Assembly: GCF_937924975.1 (NCBI RefSeq)
Contig: NZ_CALEYG010000014.1
Coordinates: 27,435 to 91,434 of the forward strand
Source: an uncultured Stomatobaculum sp.
GTDB lineage: Bacteria > Bacillota > Clostridia > Lachnospirales > Lachnospiraceae
Length of the DNA: 64,000 bases
Reading direction: 5' to 3'
Shown here: one piece after another, positions 16,863 to 26,014 of the stretch
Position numbering within the stretch: the stretch's first letter is position 1
Layout: the number at the start of each line of letters is the position of its first letter
Notes under the pieces: model-generated
The model's database searches: none
Seen by the model: the letters and a program-made list of their open reading frames with translations, nothing else
Told to the model about the DNA's origin: nothing
Made by a program: the position numbers and the translations under genes

Positions 16863-18524
16863 ATGGATCTCGCATTGCTTCGCACCTTAGTTCCTGTTAT
16901 CCTCATTGTTTTCTTTCTGATCGTCGTACTCTCCGGTTATGTCAAGGCACCGCCGGACAAGGCGTTCATCATCTCTGGGTATCGGAAGACGCCGAAGATT
17001 TTAATCGGACGGGCCGGCGTTAAAGTTCCGTTCCTCGAGCGCCTCGATGTGCTCTACCTCGGTCAGATGACGGTCGATATCAAGACCGAACAGTCGGTGC
17101 CGACGACGGACTTTATCAACGTCAATGTGGATGCGGTCGCGAAAGTGCGAATCGCGCCGGACAGTAAGGGCATTGAAAAGGCGTCTCGCAACTTCCTGAA
17201 TAAGAAACCTGAGCAGATTGCGATGGACTTGCAGGACTCTCTGCAGGGTAACATGCGTGAGATCATCGGCACGCTGACCTTAAAGGACATCAACACGAAC
17301 CGCGATTCCTTCTCGGATCAGGTGATGATGAAGGCGGCTGCCGATATGGAGAAACTCGGCATCGAGATTCTCTCCTGCAACATCCAGAACGTGACGGATG
17401 AGAAGGGGCTCATCAACGACCTCGGCGCGGACAACACTTCGAAGATTAAGAAGGACGCCGCGATTGCGAAGGCGCAGGCGGACCGCGATGTCGCGATTGC
17501 ACAGGCCGAGGCAAACAAGGCCGCAAACGATGCGCGTGTCCAGGCGGACACCGAGATTGCGCAGAAGAACAATGAACTTGCGATACGTCAGTCGGAGTTG
17601 AAGGTCATTTCTGATACGAAGAAGGCAGAGGCGGATGCCGCTTACGAGATTCAGAAGCAGGCGCAAGAGAAGAATATCCAGATTGCGACGGTCAACGCCG
17701 CAATTGCAAAGGCAGAGCGCGACTCGGAGCTGAAGAAGCAGGAAGTCGCGGTCATGCAGCAGGCCCTCGACGCCGAAATCAACAAGAAGGCCGATGCCGA
17801 GAAGTACCGTGTGGAGCAGGCGGCTGCCGCTGAACTCGCAAAGCGCCAGAGAGAGGCGGAGGCGAGAAAGTACGAGCAGGAGCGCGAGGCAGAGGCGAGA
17901 AAGGCCGTCGCAGAGGCTGCAAAGTACGCTGCGGAGCAGGAGGCAAGCGGTATCCGCGCGAAGTACGAAGCGGAGGCAAGCGGTATTGCCCTGCGCGGTA
18001 AGGCAGAGGCAGAGGCGAGAAGAGCCGTGGGTCTTGCGGAAGCCGAGGCCATGGAAAAGAAGGCCGAGGCTTACCAGAAGTACAACAATGCCGCAATGGC
18101 GGAGATGCTGATCAAGGTGCTCCCGGACATTGCGAGTGAGATTGCGAAGCCGCTCGCGCAGATTGATAAGATTACGATCATCGGCGGCAGCGGCAGCAAC
18201 GAGAACGGCGTGTCGCAGCTTGCGTCGAATGTCCCCGTTGTCATGGGCAAGCTCTTTGAGTCGATGAAGGAGACCACGGGCATCGATCTCGGCGAGATCA
18301 TGCGCGCAGGTACCTATGACGCGAAGGTAAATCGGAATCTCAATGTGACCGGCCTGGAGCACGCGAGTGTGTGCGCGGAGGGCGGCAAGGAGGCGGAGGC
18401 TGCGCATCCCGCAGGCTTTGTTCCGGCCAAGGACAGCGAAAAGAAGAGCGGCGAAACGGCAGGTGCCGCGGCACCTGAGAAAAAGGCCGCAGAGAAAGAG
18501 CCGCAGCAGCGAAAACAAGATTGA
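16863..18524 (+). CDS. Flotillin-like SPFH-domain protein (FloT/YuaG type)
   Basis: 553 residues. An N-terminal membrane segment (about 7-27) is followed by an SPFH/Band 7 domain (about 30-200: PPDKAFIISGYRK, IKTEQSVPTTDFINVNVDAVA), then a long Ala/Glu/Lys-rich coiled coil (about 200-400) with repeated EAEARK/AEAEA units. A flotillin C-terminal region and a Lys/Glu/Pro-rich tail close the protein. Flotillins organise membrane microdomains. AAAGGAGG precedes the ATG. No NfeD partner is adjacent. Confidence 0.9.
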   Translation: MDLALLRTLVPVILIVFFLIVVLSGYVKAPPDKAFIISGYRKTPKILIGRAGVKVPFLERLDVLYLGQMTVDIKTEQSVPTTDFINVNVDAVAKVRIAPDSKGIEKASRNFLNKKPEQIAMDLQDSLQGNMREIIGTLTLKDINTNRDSFSDQVMMKAAADMEKLGIEILSCNIQNVTDEKGLINDLGADNTSKIKKDAAIAKAQADRDVAIAQAEANKAANDARVQADTEIAQKNNELAIRQSELKVISDTKKAEADAAYEIQKQAQEKNIQIATVNAAIAKAERDSELKKQEVAVMQQALDAEINKKADAEKYRVEQAAAAELAKRQREAEARKYEQEREAEARKAVAEAAKYAAEQEASGIRAKYEAEASGIALRGKAEAEARRAVGLAEAEAMEKKAEAYQKYNNAAMAEMLIKVLPDIASEIAKPLAQIDKITIIGGSGSNENGVSQLASNVPVVMGKLFESMKETTGIDLGEIMRAGTYDAKVNRNLNVTGLEHASVCAEGGKEAEAAHPAGFVPAKDSEKKSGETAGAAAPEKKAAEKEPQQRKQD

Positions 18525-18536
18525 GGACTTAAAGAC

Positions 18537-18568
18537 AAAAAGGCGACAGCGCAGGCTGTCGCCTTTTT
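18537..18568. terminator. Bidirectional terminator between flotillin and a convergent gene
   Basis: Fourteen-pair perfect stem (AAAAAGGCGACAGC with its complement) and a GCAG loop. The A and T ends let it serve both the flotillin gene and the minus-strand gene at 18590. Confidence 0.93.
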
Positions 18569-18589
18569 GTAGCAAGGGGAATTTCTCCG

Positions 18590-18778
18590 TTATTTTCCTC
18601 TTCTGTGTTTGGTGATCAGCAAAAAGCCGTAGAGGATCACGGGAATCGTGACATCCATGAAGATCAGAGCGCGGAGCAGCGGAAGACCGCTTGCGCCGCC
18701 AAAGAGCCCCACCAAGAGGGTCGATAGCAGAATGACAACCAGAAACAGCACGAGTGCGAGGCTGAAGACACGTTTCAT
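18590..18778 (-). CDS. Small two-helix membrane protein, unknown
   Basis: 62 residues with two hydrophobic segments (about 6-26 and 36-56) and a basic C-terminus (KHRRGK). GGAGCTGCC precedes the ATG on the minus strand. It lies 21 bases downstream of the ABC-F gene on the same strand and may be cotranscribed. No family recognised. Confidence 0.6.
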   Translation of the reverse strand: MKRVFSLALVLFLVVILLSTLLVGLFGGASGLPLLRALIFMDVTIPVILYGFLLITKHRRGK

Positions 18779-18799
18779 AGGCAGCTCCTTTGATGACAG

Positions 18800-20719
18800 T
18801 CAGTCGGCGAGCGTTTCCCAGCGCTCATAGCAGTCGGCGAGTTCCTCTTCGGCGCTGTCTTTTCGCTTTTGAATCGCGAGGAGAGCAGCGGCGTCTCTCT
18901 GGTTTTCGGGGAGCAGGAACTCTTCTTCAATGCCGCGGAGTGTGTCCTCGAGTTCGGCGATGCGCTTCTCGCAGGCTTCCAATTCGGCGCGGCGCTTTTT
19001 CTCGGCGGCTTTCTGCGCTTTCTGGGTCTTATAGTCCTCGGCACTCGTCGGCGGCGCATCGATTTCGCGCTGCTCGGCCGCGACCGTGTTCGCGGGGAGC
19101 GCGGCGCGCTCGGCATCCGCTTTTTTCTCGAGATAGTAGTCGTAATTGCCGATGTAGTTCACAAGGCAGTGTTCGGTCAGATTCAGAATGCGAGTCGCTG
19201 TGCGGTTAATGAAATAACGGTCGTGGGATACGTAGAGCACCGTGCCCGGAAAGGCGCGGATGGCGCGCTCCAGGATTTCTTTGCTCTCCATGTCGAGATG
19301 GTTGGTCGGCTCGTCGAGGAGCAGGAAGTTTGCGTGGGAGAGCATGAGTTTTGCAAGAGACACACGGCCGCGCTCGCCGCCGGATAAATCCTTGATGCGC
19401 TTAAAGACATCGTCCCCGGTAAAGAGGAAGGCTGCGAGCATATTGCGGACCTCGGTGTTGGTCATGTCCGGCCAGGTGTCCTGAAGTTCCTCAAAGAGTG
19501 TTTTCTCGGGGTGCAGCACCTGGTGCTCCTGATCGTAGTAAGAGCAGAAGACCTTGGTCCCGAGGGTCACCGTGCCGCTGTCCGGCGGAAGCAAACCGTT
19601 GATGATTTTCAGAAGCGTGGTCTTGCCGGTGCCGTTTCCGCCCATAATGGCGACATGTTCGCCGCGCTTTAAGGAGAAATTGAGGTCAGAAAAGAGGACA
19701 TTGTCGCCAAACGCTTTGCCGAGGTGCTCGACCGAGAGAACATCGTTGCCGCTGACCTCGTCCGGCGTAAAGTAGAGCGCCATGTCCTTTTTCGTTTCAT
19801 ACGGATTGTCGAGGCGCTCCACCTTGTCGAGCAGTTTTTCGCGGCTCTCGGCGCGCTTAATCGACTTCTCTCGGTTAAAGGCGCGGAGTTTCTGAATCAC
19901 GGCCTCCTGGTGTTTGATTTCGGCCTGCTGGTTTGCATAGGCGCGGGCGGCGGCTTCGGCGAGCGCTTCTTTCTTCTCGGTGAATTGTGTGTAATTGCCG
20001 TCGTAGCTTGTCACCTTGCCGTGGTTTAAGTCAAAAATCTTATTGACGATGCGGTCCAAGAAGAAGCGGTCGTGCGAGACAATCAGAACTGCACCGGCAT
20101 AGTTCATGAGATAGGTCTCGAGCCACTCGATGCTCTCGAGATCCAGGTGGTTGGTCGGCTCGTCGAGCAGAATCAAATCGGGCTCTTCGAGCAGAAGTTT
20201 GCCGAGAAACACACGGGTCTTCTGACCGCCGGAGAGCGAGGAGAGCGGCCGCGCGGCATCGGCCTCGCTGAAGCCGAGACCCCGGATAATACCGGTCACA
20301 CGGCTTCTGACCGCATAGCCGTCCATCAGCTCGTAGCGGTGCTCGGCCTCGGTATAGGCGGCGAGCAGTTTTTCGAGCGCCGCGCCTTCGGCGTGCTTCA
20401 TTTCTTCTTGTAATGCGGCGAGCTGAGATTCTAAGTCCAGGATGGGCTGAATGACTTTGGTCAGCTCCTCCTCGATGGTGAGCGCAGAGTCGAGCGTGTT
20501 GTCCTGGTGAAGATAGCCCATGGTAGCGCCTTTTTTCAGCGTGACATCGCCGCCGTCACGTGACAGTTCACCGGTCAGAAGATTTAAGAGCGTGCTCTTT
20601 CCGGCGCCGTTCGGACCGACAATCGCCGCCTTGTCATGTTCGTTCAGGAAAAAGGAGGCGTCGTCAATGACGGTCTCCCCCACAAAACTCTTTTTTAAAT
20701 GCGCGGCATTCAGTATCAT
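18800..20719 (-). CDS. ABC-F family ATPase
   Basis: 639 residues starting MILNAAHLKKSF (ATG at 20719); an in-frame codon seven residues upstream is less likely because GGGGTG lies between. Two ABC domains with Walker A (GPNGAGKST, GGNGTGKTT), signatures LSGGQKTRVFLGK and LSGGERGRVSLAK, and Walker B LLLDEPTNHLD are joined by a charged linker. A C-terminal coiled coil follows (about 560-639). There are no membrane segments: ABC-F proteins act on ribosomes. Housekeeping translation factor or antibiotic protection cannot be told apart by eye. Confidence 0.92.
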   Translation of the reverse strand: MILNAAHLKKSFVGETVIDDASFFLNEHDKAAIVGPNGAGKSTLLNLLTGELSRDGGDVTLKKGATMGYLHQDNTLDSALTIEEELTKVIQPILDLESQLAALQEEMKHAEGAALEKLLAAYTEAEHRYELMDGYAVRSRVTGIIRGLGFSEADAARPLSSLSGGQKTRVFLGKLLLEEPDLILLDEPTNHLDLESIEWLETYLMNYAGAVLIVSHDRFFLDRIVNKIFDLNHGKVTSYDGNYTQFTEKKEALAEAAARAYANQQAEIKHQEAVIQKLRAFNREKSIKRAESREKLLDKVERLDNPYETKKDMALYFTPDEVSGNDVLSVEHLGKAFGDNVLFSDLNFSLKRGEHVAIMGGNGTGKTTLLKIINGLLPPDSGTVTLGTKVFCSYYDQEHQVLHPEKTLFEELQDTWPDMTNTEVRNMLAAFLFTGDDVFKRIKDLSGGERGRVSLAKLMLSHANFLLLDEPTNHLDMESKEILERAIRAFPGTVLYVSHDRYFINRTATRILNLTEHCLVNYIGNYDYYLEKKADAERAALPANTVAAEQREIDAPPTSAEDYKTQKAQKAAEKKRRAELEACEKRIAELEDTLRGIEEEFLLPENQRDAAALLAIQKRKDSAEEELADCYERWETLAD

Positions 20720-20764
20720 AAGCACCCCATTTTCACGCAAGCTTTACAATGAATACTCCGCTGT

Positions 20765-20793
20765 AGTATAGCGAAATGCCGTCGGATTGACAA
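20765..20793 (-). promoter_or_regulatory. Promoter of the ABC-F gene, interlocked with the rex promoter
   Basis: On the minus strand: TTGTCA (complement of 20788-20793), 17-base spacer, TATACT (complement of 20765-20770). Its -35 shares five of six base pairs with the rex -35 on the other strand. Confidence 0.75.
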
Positions 20794-20815
20794 GGCAGAG
20801 AAAACTCCCTATACT
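20787..20815 (+). promoter_or_regulatory. Promoter of rex
   Basis: TTGACA (20787-20792), 17-base spacer, TATACT (20810-20815), near consensus. No Rex palindrome (TTGTGAA/TTCACAA) was seen around it. Confidence 0.8.
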
Positions 20816-20876
20816 TTAAACTTAAGCGCCAAACGGCAACTGGGTTTTAAGACACAGGAAAGCAGGAAGTGAAGTC

Positions 20877-21560
20877 TTGAAAGATAAAGTATCCACGGCG
20901 GTTATTCAACGCCTACCGCGCTACTATCGTTATCTCTCGGATTTACTGGAGGAAAATGTAGAGCGCATTTCTTCAAGCGATCTCGCGGCGCGCATGCACG
21001 TCACGGCGTCACAGATACGCCAGGATTTGAATACCTTCGGCGGATTCGGACAGCAGGGTTACGGCTATCATGTGCCGCATTTGCATGCGGAGATCGGGAA
21101 GCTGCTCGGCATCGATCAGCAAAAGTATATCGTTATTGTCGGCGCCGGGAATCTCGGACAGGCACTCGCAAATTATCAGAATTTTACAAAGCGCGGATTT
21201 CAGGTCAAAGCGCTTTTTGACATCGATCCGGAAGTAATCGGCAGAACCATTCAGGGCGCGCAGGTCTTCCCGTTGGAATATCTGGAGGCATATCTCGAGA
21301 AGAATGCAATCGATATCGCGACGCTGACGCTCCCGAGAGATCGTGCAATCGAGGTCGCCAAGCGGCTGTGTCGCTGCGGTATCAAGGCAATCTGGAATTT
21401 TGCACACACGGATCTCCAGGTGGATGAGGATGTACTTGTCGAGAATGTGCACCTCTCGGAGAGTCTCATGCAGCTCTCCTACCGGATGATTGCAGCCAGA
21501 CGGAAACAAAAGAAGACGGAGGAGACGGGTGATACTGGGACTGGGGTGCGATCTGATTGA
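20877..21560 (+). CDS. rex: Redox-sensing transcriptional repressor Rex
   Basis: 227 residues from TTG 20877 with AGGAAG upstream. An N-terminal winged helix (RLPRYYRYLSDLLEE, SSDLAARMHVTASQIRQDL) is followed by a Rossmann domain with GAGNLGQALANY. Rex dimers bind DNA when NADH is low and leave it when NADH rises; typical targets are fermentation and hydrogenase genes. acpS starts inside its 3' end. Confidence 0.95.
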   Translation: MKDKVSTAVIQRLPRYYRYLSDLLEENVERISSSDLAARMHVTASQIRQDLNTFGGFGQQGYGYHVPHLHAEIGKLLGIDQQKYIVIVGAGNLGQALANYQNFTKRGFQVKALFDIDPEVIGRTIQGAQVFPLEYLEAYLEKNAIDIATLTLPRDRAIEVAKRLCRCGIKAIWNFAHTDLQVDEDVLVENVHLSESLMQLSYRMIAARRKQKKTEETGDTGTGVRSD

Positions 21561-21909
21561 GATTGCCCGCGTGGAGAAAGCGGCGCGAGAGGAGCGTTTC
21601 CTCGTGCGCACCTTTACAGAGGAGGAACGGCGGCAGTCGGGGGGAAACGTGGCTTTTCTCGCCGGCTGTTTTGCTGTCAAGGAAGCGGTCGTGAAGTGCT
21701 TCGGGACGGGGTTCCGGGGGATTGAACCGGCGGAAATCGAAGTGCTGCGCGATGCGCTCGGGAAACCCTATGTGCGGCTTTCGGGCGCTGCGGCGGCACG
21801 GTGTGCGGCGTTCGGCGGACAGACACCGCTGGTCAGCATCAGCGATACCCGGACGCACGCGATGGCAGTCGCCGTGTTCGAGCGAGAAGACGGAGGAGAA
21901 ACAAAATGA
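21529..21909 (+). CDS. acpS: Holo-[acyl-carrier-protein] synthase
   Basis: 126 residues from GTG 21529, which begins MILGLGCDLIEIARVEKA, the standard AcpS start; GGAGGAG lies upstream inside rex. Transfers phosphopantetheine from CoA to ACP. The Mg-binding Asp of GCDLIEI and the FAVKEAVVKCFGTGFRGI motif are present. Overlaps rex by 32 bases and nnrD by four. Confidence 0.92.
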   Translation: MILGLGCDLIEIARVEKAAREERFLVRTFTEEERRQSGGNVAFLAGCFAVKEAVVKCFGTGFRGIEPAEIEVLRDALGKPYVRLSGAAAARCAAFGGQTPLVSISDTRTHAMAVAVFEREDGGETK

Positions 21910-22922
21910 GAAGGGAAGCGGACGACGCACTGGTGCTGGAGGAGAGTGATCTCTGCAGAATTCCGGCGAGACAGAGAGACTCCAACAAAGGGACTTACGG
22001 TCCCCTGCTCTGCATTGCGGGGAGCGAAGGCATGGCGGGGGCAGCGTATCTCACGGCACTCGGCGCCTACCGGAGCGGCGCGGGGCTGGTGCGCATTCTG
22101 ACACCGGAGGTGAACCGCTCGGTGCTGCAGATTCAGTTGCCCGAGGCCATCGTGGAAAGTTACGATCTGGAAACAGAGGAAGTCACGGCAGAAAACCCCG
22201 GGAGACAGTTTCTCGCAGAGCGGCAGGGGAGCATCACGGTCTCCGAAGAGGAGGAACCGGCGGGACAGGCGAAAAATCAGCGTCTGCCGCTCCCGCTTGC
22301 GAGGCTTGAAGAATTGCTCGCTTCGAGTAAGGCGGTTGTGATTGGGCCGGGGCTCGGACAGACGGAGGCCGCTGTTGCCTTGGTCAAAGAGACCCTTTCC
22401 CGCTGCAAGGTTCCGCTTGTGGTCGATGCCGACGCGCTGAATCTGATTGCGCGCCGTCCGTCCCTTTTGTCCTGCCGGAAGAGCAACTGGATTTTTACGC
22501 CGCATCCCGGCGAGATGTCCCGGCTCACGGAACATGAGATACCGGAAATCCTGTGCGAGAGCCGTGCGATTGCGGCAGCCTATCGGGACCACTACGGGGT
22601 GACGGTCTGCCTGAAGACTTCGGAGAGCATCATTGCGATTGCGGAGAGTCAGAACATTTACCGGAACGAGAGCGGAACGCCGGCGCTCGCAAAGGCGGGG
22701 AGCGGCGATGTGCTGAGCGGCATCATTGCGGGCCTGCTCTGCCTCGGCATGGAGCCCGGTGCAGCGGCGGCCTACGGTTCTTACCTGCACGGGCGCGCCG
22801 GACAGGTCGCGGCGGGCAAGTTCTCGCTGCACGGTATTCTCGCGCGGGACATTGCCGATGCGGTTCCGACGGTGATGCGGTCCGCGCAGACCATTGAACC
22901 GGAAGATATGGGAGAGGAGTGA
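21906..22922 (+). CDS. nnrD: ADP/ATP-dependent NAD(P)H-hydrate dehydratase
   Basis: 338 residues from ATG 21906 (ATGA overlap with acpS). Repairs hydrated NAD(P)H. Ribokinase-like fold: NKGTYGPLLCIAGSEGMAGAAYL, VIGPGLGQT, VVDADALNLIA, TPHPGEMSRL and AKAGSGDVLSGIIAGLL. The usual fused epimerase (NnrE) half is absent. An extra acidic insert (about residues 85-130) lies between the first strands. Confidence 0.92.
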   Translation: MRREADDALVLEESDLCRIPARQRDSNKGTYGPLLCIAGSEGMAGAAYLTALGAYRSGAGLVRILTPEVNRSVLQIQLPEAIVESYDLETEEVTAENPGRQFLAERQGSITVSEEEEPAGQAKNQRLPLPLARLEELLASSKAVVIGPGLGQTEAAVALVKETLSRCKVPLVVDADALNLIARRPSLLSCRKSNWIFTPHPGEMSRLTEHEIPEILCESRAIAAAYRDHYGVTVCLKTSESIIAIAESQNIYRNESGTPALAKAGSGDVLSGIIAGLLCLGMEPGAAAAYGSYLHGRAGQVAAGKFSLHGILARDIADAVPTVMRSAQTIEPEDMGEE

Positions 22923-22928
22923 ACGGAA

Positions 22929-24059
22929 GTGCAGCAGGAAGAGAGAGAAAAGCGCCGCGTCTATGCCAAAATCAGCAAAGCGGCGCTCTGTCACAACATG
23001 GAGGCCATGCAGGCTTCTCTGCCTGCAGGCGTCAAAATGGCCGGTGTCGTGAAGGCCGACGGCTACGGGCACGGCGCGGCTTCCGTCTGTGAGGTGATTG
23101 CGCCCTATGTCGCGTTTTACTGTGTTGCGGCGGCAGAGGAGGCCTTGGAGCTGCGGAAAAAGGGAATCGAAAAGCCGATTCTGATTCTCGGCCCCGTGCC
23201 GGGCGACGATTATGCGGCGCTGATTCGCGCCGGAATCCGTCCGTCGATCTTTACCGAAGAACAGGCTGCGGCGCTCTCGGCCGCAGCGGTTGCGCTCGGT
23301 ATCCGGGCGCCGTTTCACCTCGCTGTCGACACGGGCATGAACCGCATCGGGCTCAGAGCGGACGAGACAGGGGTTGCGCTCGCCGAGAAGATTGCGGCCT
23401 ATCCGATGCTCGACTTTGAGGGGATGTTCACACATTTTTACCGCGCGGATGAGTGGAATCTCGAGACCACGGAGCGCCAGACGGCGCGCTTCCGGAACTT
23501 TAAGACAGCGCTCGCCGCAAAGGGCTTAACCGCTCGGATTTGCCATGTCGCGAATTCCGCAGGCATTCTGAACCTGCACGGGACGGACTTTGACATGGTG
23601 CGGGCCGGCATCGCGCTCTACGGCATCTATCCCGCGGAGGAAATGGCGCACACGGTGCGCCTTGAACCGGCGCTTTCGCTGCACAGCACGGTGACCTATG
23701 TGAAAGAAGTGCCTGCCGGAGAGGCAATCAGCTACGGCGGCACCTATGTCGCGGCGTCCGCGAGATGGGTGGCGACGGTTCCGGTCGGTTACGGCGACGG
23801 CTACCCGCGTTCGCTCAGCAACAAGGGCGAAGTTTTGATTCACGGCAAGCGCTGTCGCATTCTGGGGCGGGTCTGCATGGATCAGCTTATGGTCGATGTG
23901 AGCGAGGTGAGAGAGGCAGCGCCGGGATCGCCGGTTACCTTGCTCGGCGCAGACGGGAACGAGTGCATCACGCTCGAAGAACTGGCGGAGAAATCCGGGC
24001 GTTTTCCCTATGAGTTTATGTGTTGTCTGAACCGAAGAGTGCCCCGCATATATTGCTGA
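22929..24059 (+). CDS. alr: Alanine racemase
   Basis: 376 residues from GTG 22929. PLP enzyme making D-alanine for peptidoglycan. The PLP lysine is Lys42 in VVKADGYGHGA. Also visible are VDTGMNRIGL, VGYGDGYPRSLSNKG and GRVCMDQLMVDVS, the C-terminal part of the active site. Six bases separate it from nnrD; the acpS-nnrD-alr order is common in Firmicutes. Confidence 0.96.
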   Translation: MQQEEREKRRVYAKISKAALCHNMEAMQASLPAGVKMAGVVKADGYGHGAASVCEVIAPYVAFYCVAAAEEALELRKKGIEKPILILGPVPGDDYAALIRAGIRPSIFTEEQAAALSAAAVALGIRAPFHLAVDTGMNRIGLRADETGVALAEKIAAYPMLDFEGMFTHFYRADEWNLETTERQTARFRNFKTALAAKGLTARICHVANSAGILNLHGTDFDMVRAGIALYGIYPAEEMAHTVRLEPALSLHSTVTYVKEVPAGEAISYGGTYVAASARWVATVPVGYGDGYPRSLSNKGEVLIHGKRCRILGRVCMDQLMVDVSEVREAAPGSPVTLLGADGNECITLEELAEKSGRFPYEFMCCLNRRVPRIYC

Positions 24060-24078
24060 AGCGGAGAGAGGAGTTTTT

Positions 24079-25398
24079 TTGGACAGTTTACTGCCGAGTC
24101 TGATCGGCTTTTTGCTGGCACTGTTGCTTTGTAATGCGGGCTTTTCGTTTGGCGCGGCCCTGCAGAATCTGAGTGAGAAGGAACTCGCGGCGGCCCTCGA
24201 GGAGGGCGATAAGCGCGCCGGGGAGCTGCTCCGGCAGAAAGAGCGCCCGGGCAGGTTTGTGCGCAGTCTTCAGCTGCTCACGGTGCTCCTCGGCTTTCTG
24301 GTCGGAGGTCTTTGTCTCCTTCCGCTCACCGCACTGCTCGCGAAGGCGGCTTTTTGGCACGGCCTGTCCGCGGCGCGGGTTGTGTCGGCTGTGCTGGTCT
24401 ACGGGCTTGCTACCATACTCTTTGCGGCCTTCGGCACAGTGCTGCCGAAGCGGCTCGCCGAGCGAGATCCGGAAAAGACAGCGAGAAGAGCACTCAGGCT
24501 GGTGCACATCTTTATGGCAGTGCTCTTCGTCCCGGAGTGGATTGTGCGAAATCTGGTAAATGTGGTGCTGAGGCTATGCGGCATTAATCCCGAGAAGAAC
24601 GGAGAAAATGTCACGGAAGAGGACATCATGTCCATGGTCAACGAAGGCCATGAGCAGGGCGTCGTCGAGTCGGATGAGGCCAAGATGATCACCAACATCT
24701 TTCGCCTGAACGATAAGACGGCCGAAGATATTATGACACAGCGGAAGCGTGTCATTGCGCTGGACGCCGAGATGAAGCTTTCGGATGCGGTCGCTTTTCT
24801 GTTGCAGGAAAATGTCCACTCGCGCTTCCCGGTCTACAGGGAAGACATTGACCACATCATCGGCATCCTGCATCTGCGCGACGCCATCAGCTTTGCACAG
24901 ACACCTTCGCGCCGCGACAAAAAGCTTTCGGAGCTTCCGGGGCTGCTTCGTGACGCTCACTTTGTGCCGGACACGCGCGCGGTCGATGTGCTGTTTCGCG
25001 AGATGCAATACCGGAAACTGCAGATGGTGATTGTCGTCGATGAGTACGGCCAGACGGACGGCGTGGTCAGTATGGAGGACATTCTCGAGGAGATTGTCGG
25101 CAACATTGCGGACGAGTACGACCGCGACGAAGAGGAAATCCGCGCGTTGCCGGACGGCAGCTGGATTATGCACGGCTTCACGCGTCTTTCGGACGCCGAG
25201 GAGGCGAGCGGTATTCCGTTTACCAAGGAGGAGCTTGAGGACTTCGACACGCTGAATGGTTTCCTGATTGCGAAGCTCGACCATTTCCCGGAGGACAATG
25301 AGAGAGCCAGCATACAGGCGCACGGTTACCTGTTCCAGATCCTGAAGGCGGAAAATAGGATGATTAAGACAGTCAAAGTCGAGTGGCAGGAGGACTAA
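24079..25398 (+). CDS. CNNM/CBS/CorC-type membrane protein (hemolysin C family)
   Basis: 439 residues from TTG 24079 with GAGAGGAG upstream. An N-terminal CNNM (DUF21) domain has about four hydrophobic segments. Two CBS domains follow (about 210-330: MTQRKRVIALDAEMKLSDAV, VDEYGQTDGVVSMEDILEEIVG), then a C-terminal CorC_HlyC domain. Related proteins act in Mg/Co efflux or homeostasis; hemolysis is a historical name. Confidence 0.9.
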   Translation: MDSLLPSLIGFLLALLLCNAGFSFGAALQNLSEKELAAALEEGDKRAGELLRQKERPGRFVRSLQLLTVLLGFLVGGLCLLPLTALLAKAAFWHGLSAARVVSAVLVYGLATILFAAFGTVLPKRLAERDPEKTARRALRLVHIFMAVLFVPEWIVRNLVNVVLRLCGINPEKNGENVTEEDIMSMVNEGHEQGVVESDEAKMITNIFRLNDKTAEDIMTQRKRVIALDAEMKLSDAVAFLLQENVHSRFPVYREDIDHIIGILHLRDAISFAQTPSRRDKKLSELPGLLRDAHFVPDTRAVDVLFREMQYRKLQMVIVVDEYGQTDGVVSMEDILEEIVGNIADEYDRDEEEIRALPDGSWIMHGFTRLSDAEEASGIPFTKEELEDFDTLNGFLIAKLDHFPEDNERASIQAHGYLFQILKAENRMIKTVKVEWQED

Positions 25399-25424
25399 AC
25401 CTTACAATTTTCAGTCGGCTTTGC

Positions 25425-25439
25425 ATTCCGGCGCGGAAT
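25425..25439. promoter_or_regulatory. Perfect 15-bp dyad upstream of a promoter
   Basis: ATTCCG-GCG-CGGAAT, three bases upstream of the -35 box at 25443. The position suits an operator; no T tract follows, so it is not a terminator. Confidence 0.4.
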
Positions 25440-25442
25440 CTC

Positions 25443-25471
25443 TTTACAGAAATTTAAGTTGTCGCTATGAT
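25443..25471 (+). promoter_or_regulatory. Sigma-A promoter for the secreted protein at 25510
   Basis: TTTACA (25443-25448), 17-base spacer, TATGAT (25466-25471). Confidence 0.7.
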
Positions 25472-25509
25472 AGAGACAAGAAAGTCCGACAGTAAAGGGG
25501 GAAGCAGGC

Positions 25510-25968
25510 ATGAAGATTGCGAAGTTGGTTGTGGCGTCGGTGGCGCTCACACTTGCGCTCGGTTTTACATCATTTGCGGGCACCTGGAGACAGGGCGAGA
25601 GCCGCCCGGATGCCTGGTGGTATGACTACGGTGACGGACAGTATCCGTCGAACACCTGGGTCTGGCTGGATGGCAACAAAGACGGCATTGCGGAGTGCTA
25701 CTACTTCGACAAGGACGGCTGGCTGCTCACGGACACCACGACGCCGGACGGTTACCAGGTCAATGCGGACGGTCAGTGGATTACCTACGGTCAGATTCGC
25801 CGCGTCTATTCGACGGCAGCGACGAGAGAGGCTGTGCGCACGGCAAACGACAAGACCTACCGTCCGAGAGAAGCTGCCCGCAACCACGGCAAGGACGGCA
25901 GCTTTGACGAGGATACAGGCAAGCGCGTCGGCGGACCGGAGTCTCCGTTCACGCAGCAGACTTTTTGA
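25510..25968 (+). CDS. Secreted protein with cell-wall-binding-like repeats
   Basis: 152 residues. Signal peptide (cleavage after about residue 23, SFAG). The centre, about 45-95, has aromatic/Gly repeats such as CYYFDKDGWLLTDTTTPDGYQVNADGQW, typical of choline- or cell-wall-binding repeats. The tail is basic and hydrophilic. It is small, with no catalytic domain, so perhaps a surface-attached accessory protein. Confidence 0.7.
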   Translation: MKIAKLVVASVALTLALGFTSFAGTWRQGESRPDAWWYDYGDGQYPSNTWVWLDGNKDGIAECYYFDKDGWLLTDTTTPDGYQVNADGQWITYGQIRRVYSTAATREAVRTANDKTYRPREAARNHGKDGSFDEDTGKRVGGPESPFTQQTF

Positions 25969-25988
25969 TTCGGAACAGAGTGTGAAAG

Positions 25989-26014
25989 CGCGCGTCGGTT
26001 GACGCGCGTTTTTT
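25989..26014 (+). terminator. Terminator overlapping the yebC promoter
   Basis: Eight-pair perfect stem CGCGCGTC / GACGCGCG, GGTT loop, six T. The loop and right arm also contain the -35 of the next promoter (25999-26004). Confidence 0.85.

Noticed and set aside
17280..18575. Long minus-strand open frame opposite the flotillin gene
   Set aside because: Shadow of the Ala/Glu-rich coiled coil; it yields Leu/Arg-rich low-complexity sequence and crosses the terminator.
25404..25418. CodY box (AATTTTCAG...)
   Set aside because: Only the left half matches the consensus; the right half does not.
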